Shown here one piece after another: positions 59,842 through 64,000 of a stretch of 64,000 nt of DNA; within the stretch, counting starts at the first letter, position 1; each line of letters begins with the position of its first letter. A program made the translations under genes and the position numbers. A model generated the notes under the pieces. It was not told the DNA's origin. It ran no database searches and worked only from the letters and a program-made list of their open reading frames with translations. Source of the DNA: Avena insularis (Eukaryota > Streptophyta > Magnoliopsida > Poales > Poaceae); contig CM042696.1 of assembly GCA_023614405.1 (NCBI GenBank), positions 336,341,211 through 336,405,210 of the forward strand, read 5' to 3'.

Positions 59842-60314
59842 CTACCACATGCTCCCTGCGACCGGAATCGCACGCAGACTCGAGGTCCTTTTGTAGATAT
59901 CCGCCACGAACGGGAGCAAGAGGTGCTCCTCCCGCACGAACTTGCTCAGGTTGAGTTTGACTACGATGTCAATAGCGTGGCCACCTCGGCCCCAGGTGGC
60001 TGCCAGCGCTGCTTCCTCTTCAACATGAGCACAGACCGCATCCGACGGTAGCTTTGGTGGCGCCTCCCGTACATCAGCATATTCATCAATACTACCTCTG
60101 ATCCTGTGACTGATGGCCGGACGGGCCACTCTGCCTCATCCCCGGCTCGTAGCCGGCATGCGCGGCAGCTGGCTAACTTTTCTCCATGCCGAATTAGTTG
60201 GTTTTCTCCTACGCGTGCTGCTCGCATACACCATTGGCGGATAAATCCAGAAAACCGGTGGCGGTGGCCAGCTGAACGCTGAGGTTGTGCCGTGGATGGT
60301 GCCCACTTGCACAA
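59842..60314 (-). CDS. Hypothetical ORF fragment, no recognised domain
   Basis: The minus frame 60129-59842 includes LPSDAVCAHVEEEAALAATW and VKLNLSKFVREEHLLLPFVA; other frames cover 59961-60314. The KLNLSKFVREEHLLL stretch looks protein-like rather than random, and codon composition is GC-rich against an AT-rich right flank. It may be a degenerate exon captured by a transposon. Start and splice sites are unresolved. Confidence 0.25.
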
Positions 60315-60720
60315 GCGCAGATAAACGACGAAGGATCTCCACTATCACCCGAGAAGTAGCAGATAAACGACGGCGGCTTTCCGCACTATCGTGCTCGCGA
60401 CCTGGACACCTGGCACGAGGAGGAGGCGGAGTCACAGTTTGGCTGGAGCAGCCGGCCAGCTGTGGTGGGGTCAGCGCGGTCGGGAGAAACGTGTCAATGT
60501 GAGAAGCGTGTAATGACAAAGAGGAGAAATCGACCACCAACACCGTTGCGTCCTCTTCCAAAGCAGAGTCGTGCTCAACGACTTCACGTTCGTCAGCCCA
60601 TTAAAGTTGCTCACACGGGGAGTGGATAAGGATACAATTTTCATCAAACAAAAATATTCCTGTTTTAGTTCGACTGTAGTTTCCGGTCTGAGCAGTAGTA
60701 TATAACTTTTTTCCAAAATG
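60315..60720. other. Unassigned sequence
   Basis: No gene recognised. AGATAAACGACG(A/G) occurs twice (60320 and 60362). Confidence 0.3.
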
Positions 60721-61540
60721 CTAAAAAGTGTTTGGAGGCCGATTTGCTTTTCTAGCCTCCGATTGTGCACCGTCCGATCGTCATTTGGAGCCTCCCGTTC
60801 GGATTGTTCCCATGCGAGCGGTTTTTTCGCACGTTCGTTTCGTTCAAAATCCACGGGGGTCTCTCCGCCTGGCCCTGTTTCGTCTCCCATTTCGATCCGT
60901 CTCCCTCGAATCGACGGTGAAGGAGAGCAGAGTGAAGCAGAGGGCGGCGAGCTCGGTCTCGCGACCCGGGGGTGGGGTGGTGGGGTTGATCCGCTGCGGG
61001 GGTGGGCGGAGTGAAGCAGAGGGCGGCGAGCTTCCGCGTCGGCACCGTCGCTCCCGCCGTCCCAGTCCCTCTACACATTTTCTTCGCGGCGTCGGTGGCG
61101 GAAGAGATCAGAGTGGATTGCCTCATCCCGCGGAGAGCTCGGTCTGCGGTAGGGGGTTAGGTGATCCTTGAGTCTCGCAGCGGGGCAGATCTACATCCTT
61201 GAGCCTCGCGGAGGGGCGGCGAGCTCTCAGGCGAAGGTTGAGAGCAGCGCTGACTTCTGTGTCAAGGGAGCTTCCTGGAGATCCATCTCGCGGGGCGGCC
61301 ATCTAGATCTACGTCAAGGGAGTTTCGCGGCGAGGTCGGCGACCCGCGGTGGCATCGAGCAGGAGGTGCGGTTTCCCGTGCGACGAGTTTTCCACCGGAG
61401 TTCGGGCCGGAGTTCGAGTTTTCCACCAGACGATGATTCGATACGGAATTGTCTGTATCCAGCAACTCCCGAGGTAACCGTACTGCCAAAATCTCCAAAT
61501 CTCGGTCCCCAATCTCGACATTTGTAGCTTGTTCATCCTC
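60721..61540 (+). promoter_or_regulatory. GC-rich 5' region of the right-edge gene
   Basis: A CpG-rich stretch with no frame that extends through it, and a direct duplication of GTGAAGCAGAGGGCGGCGAG (near 60932 and 61013). It precedes the exon series at 62385-63724 and looks like a leader or first untranslated exon. This is inference. Confidence 0.3.
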
Positions 61541-62384
61541 GGTCGTTTTCCCATGGCTAAAATCCCTCAGAAGATGAGGTCGTTTTTCACCTTCCTATTT
61601 TTCTGCACGGGTGGTATTCACATAGGGATCTCATACTTGTTCAATCTCCCCCGCTTGTTATTGTAGGTTGTAAATCTATGACATATATCTGCCTCTGTAA
61701 AATGTCAGTGCCATTTTTTGTTTTCAGCTGCGCCCTAGGTGCGCATCTACTAGGTATGTTTTTATTTTCAGTATGCTTACTTGGTAGCACGTGTGATAGA
61801 TTTTGTTAGTGTAAGCCACCATGAATCATGGTTTAAGTTTTGTTAGTCAGCATAGTATGGTAAAGTTCTGGTCTCTAAATTCACTATGCTTTATGCGAGC
61901 AAACAAGCTCAAATTGGTTCTAAAATGCTACTTAGATTTGTTTTTCCTGATGTTTTTTTGAATTCTACTTAGTTGTTTTGTTCATGATGTTTTTGAATCC
62001 TACTTAGTTGTCCGTTGCAGCCTGCTTAAATTGGTTCTAAATCTCACCTAGTTGGTTTCCGAAGCTTCAATCTGAATTAGTTGTTTTGTTCATGACGGTT
62101 AAGTTTTTTTCTTTTACCATATGCTTAAATTGGTTCTAAAATCATACCTACTTGGTTGCCGATGCTTTTGATTTTTTCATAGTTGTTTGCTCATGCTGGC
62201 TAAGTTGTTGCGGCATGTTTAAGTTGGTTCTAAATTACACTTTAGTTGGTTCCTGATGTTTTTACACATGCGAAATGTAGCATGATCACGCTATGTTGGT
62301 AGTTATGTTTTGCCTAAGTTGCATACTGGATATATAGCTGCATATAGAATATCTTATAGGGGGCTAAGCTGAGTTATTTTTTTA
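61541..62384 (+). other. Long intron or leader with degenerate ~120-bp repeats
   Basis: TAAATTGGTTCTAAAAT and CTACTTAGTTGTTTTGTTCA type words recur in order about four times between 61900 and 62220 (61910, 62027, 62111, 62219). It is AT-rich and non-coding. Confidence 0.45.
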
Positions 62385-62395
62385 CTAGGAACAGA

Positions 62396-63724
62396 TGGCT
62401 AAAGATAATACCAAGCGCGTCCATCTGTGCTTGCCGGAAGCTAATGCAACAGGGTCGAGCCGGCAAGTTACTCACAATGCAGGGGGGATAAACCTGTTGC
62501 GGCTTCACTGCCGAAGTGTGCTCGTACAAGACGGACTTTGGTGTGTTCTTCTTTTTTCCCATGACTTACTGCTATTTCTTGTTCGACTGCTTTTTTTTGA
62601 AAATTAAGGATCAATACTGATCTCATCTTTTATTTTTGAAATTTCTACAGCTTGGAAAGAAATGCGCTTCGCACGCGAGGTTGTTGAAGTTGAACAGTAT
62701 TTTGTCTAAACAATAGAAAAGTCTAGTAGAAGAATGGGTATGGGGAGGGATGGTAAGGGTGCAGGCTACAGAGATGCTAGTGGACCTAAGTATGTGGGTT
62801 CTATCTTGTTTTGACCCCATATGAAATGAGTTTGCCATCCTAGGGAGGGGATCAATCCCAGTTAATACAGATTCGTATACAAGGGTGTTTGGGATCCTGA
62901 ATGAGGGGCATCCTGTCTGTTATGAGATGGATGCTATTGAGTTCTTCAACAGGGAATACAACATAGAGAATGGCTCAGCCTCGGATTGGACCGACTGGTG
63001 CAAAATGATAAAAAACATGGGCGGGACAGAAGATATGAAGTTCCTTCATGCATATTTTGCCCGTGTAATGAGCTGCTTTGTACGCCTGTCAACCGCTTCT
63101 AGCATCAGTCCCAGGTGCTACAGGTCTCTTGTCGATCTCAACCTATTCCGGAAGACCAATTTCGCCCAGTTTGTTGTGGATCAAATTTCCACGCAAGTAA
63201 AGAAAATGGAAGCAAAGAAAAAGTCTATGTGTTGCTGCCTCCATCACCTCGTGGCAAGTTGCTCAAACCTTTTTATTCTTTTTTTCTGGCACGAACCAAT
63301 TTTTGTAACATATATAGTCATTAACTGTCTGTCCTTCCTTTCATTTTGCTCCAACGCAGATCCTTTACCTCGATTCTCTGGGGGGCGATGAGGAGGTTCA
63401 ACCTGAAGTAAACTGTCCAATCTAGGCTGAAGCATGGAATGATAGACTTATACAAGCTATCGCGCGCAAGGACTCTAAAGGCAATGTAGAGTTTGGAAAC
63501 CTTAGAGTAAGCATATTTTTCTCTTCATTTTTGCGCTTGATTTCATTTCTTTTATCGTACGTGTATCCATGCAATGTCTAACAAGTTTTTCATTTGTGTT
63601 CCGTGACACGAAAATATAGCTGAAAGAAGGTGTCGGCACAACCATAACTGACGGGCTTTTTGTGGAGATGACAAGGACTGAAGATTTTGTATCGTCAAAG
63701 TTGCCACGGAGCTTTCCCTATGAG
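62396..63724 (+). pseudogene. Decayed multi-exon gene, probably transposon-borne
   Basis: Exons: about 62396-62545 (MAKDNTKRVHLCLPEANATG), about 62840-63251 (RVFGILNEGHPVCYEMDAIE, then LVDLNLFRKTNFAQFVVDQI), 63360-63510 (ILYLDSLGGDEEVQ) and 63620-63727 (TDGLFVEMTRTEDFVSSKLP, ending at a GAG|GTAAAAC donor). Between exons 2 and 3 the frame is kept only if the intron starts GCAAGT, a GC-AG intron (63252-63359). An in-frame TAG at 63424-63426 breaks exon 3. LYLDSLGG resembles the Asp region of Ulp1-type C48 peptidases carried by MULE and CACTA elements, but no His or Cys box is seen. The gene continues beyond 64000. Confidence 0.4.
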
Positions 63725-63727
63725 GTA

Positions 63728-64000
63728 AAACAAATCACTAGAATTTTTGATTTCTGAGTTTTCACAAAGTTTGTATGTTGAACTCACTAAATTTATTACA
63801 TCAACATTTTTAAGCTGGTTGCACGCCTAATTAAATTGATTACACATATATCCCGTATTTAAGTATGACAAGTTGCCTAGAATGCCCAAGTTGAGTTCAG
63901 CAAGTACTTAGATGGTTTTAATCCTCCACAAAGTTGATCTCAGTTATATACATAAGTTGATAAAAATGAACTGGTTGCTTGTTCATGATGCCAGGCATCC
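63728..64000 (+). other. Intron at the right edge
   Basis: AT-rich, with AAGTTGA and GGTTGCTTGTTCATG words like those of 61900-62220. No exon is seen before the window ends. Confidence 0.4.

Overview
The window looks like intergenic DNA from a large grass genome, most likely Triticeae (wheat, barley, Aegilops or rye). The grounds are the LTR retrotransposon types, their nesting, LTR starts such as TGATACGT...AACGTATCTATAA and LTR ends in GGCATATTTCC, plant L1 LINEs, and the lack of any clear host gene over 64 kb. All readings were made by eye; no database search or alignment was run. I saw no rRNA or CRISPR, and no tRNA gene other than primer-binding-site sequence.

Layout. 1-1392: a Copia-type LTR remnant abutting a 5'-truncated L1 LINE. 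1526-22101: a Gypsy element of the Tat type on the minus strand (LTRs 1851-2333 and 21622-22101) with gag, protease, RT, two RNase H regions and integrase. Between pol and the 3' LTR it carries a multi-exon gene on the opposite strand (3656-14799). That antisense gene holds a solo LTR (5212-6747, target duplication GCAGA) and a non-autonomous Athila-like element (8844-14723, GGCGG/GGTGG) with one intact 245-codon ORF.

22102-22861 and 51316-54019 are two halves of one host stretch made of degenerate ~130-bp tandem repeats plus a broken exon of possible Ulp1-like type (CACTA-like). It was split by a Copia element (22862-51310, minus strand, perfect GTTAC target duplication) that keeps only gag remnants. 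Inside the Copia element sits a three-LTR tandem of an Athila-type non-autonomous element (27304-47504), and inside its leftmost LTR a nearly full-length L1 LINE (28418-35372, 13-bp target duplication). Insertion order there is: host repeats, Copia, Athila tandem, LINE. A solo LTR of the same Athila-type family lies at 54020-55482.

55483-64000: degenerate repeats, a poly(A)-tailed retro-insert (56515-57752), microsatellite and GC-rich low-complexity DNA, and from about 60.7 kb a decayed multi-exon gene on the plus strand that runs off the right edge and is probably transposon-borne.

Almost every coding region is broken. In the Tat pol frame all five in-frame stops are TAG at places that fit C-to-T change at CHG sites, as expected of long-methylated DNA. 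The less ordinary items are the spliced antisense gene of the Tat element, the intact AT-rich ORF of the Athila-like element, a stem-loop motif shared by the Athila-type LTRs and an internal tandem array, and the three-LTR array with a deletion at an ACTCCC microhomology.
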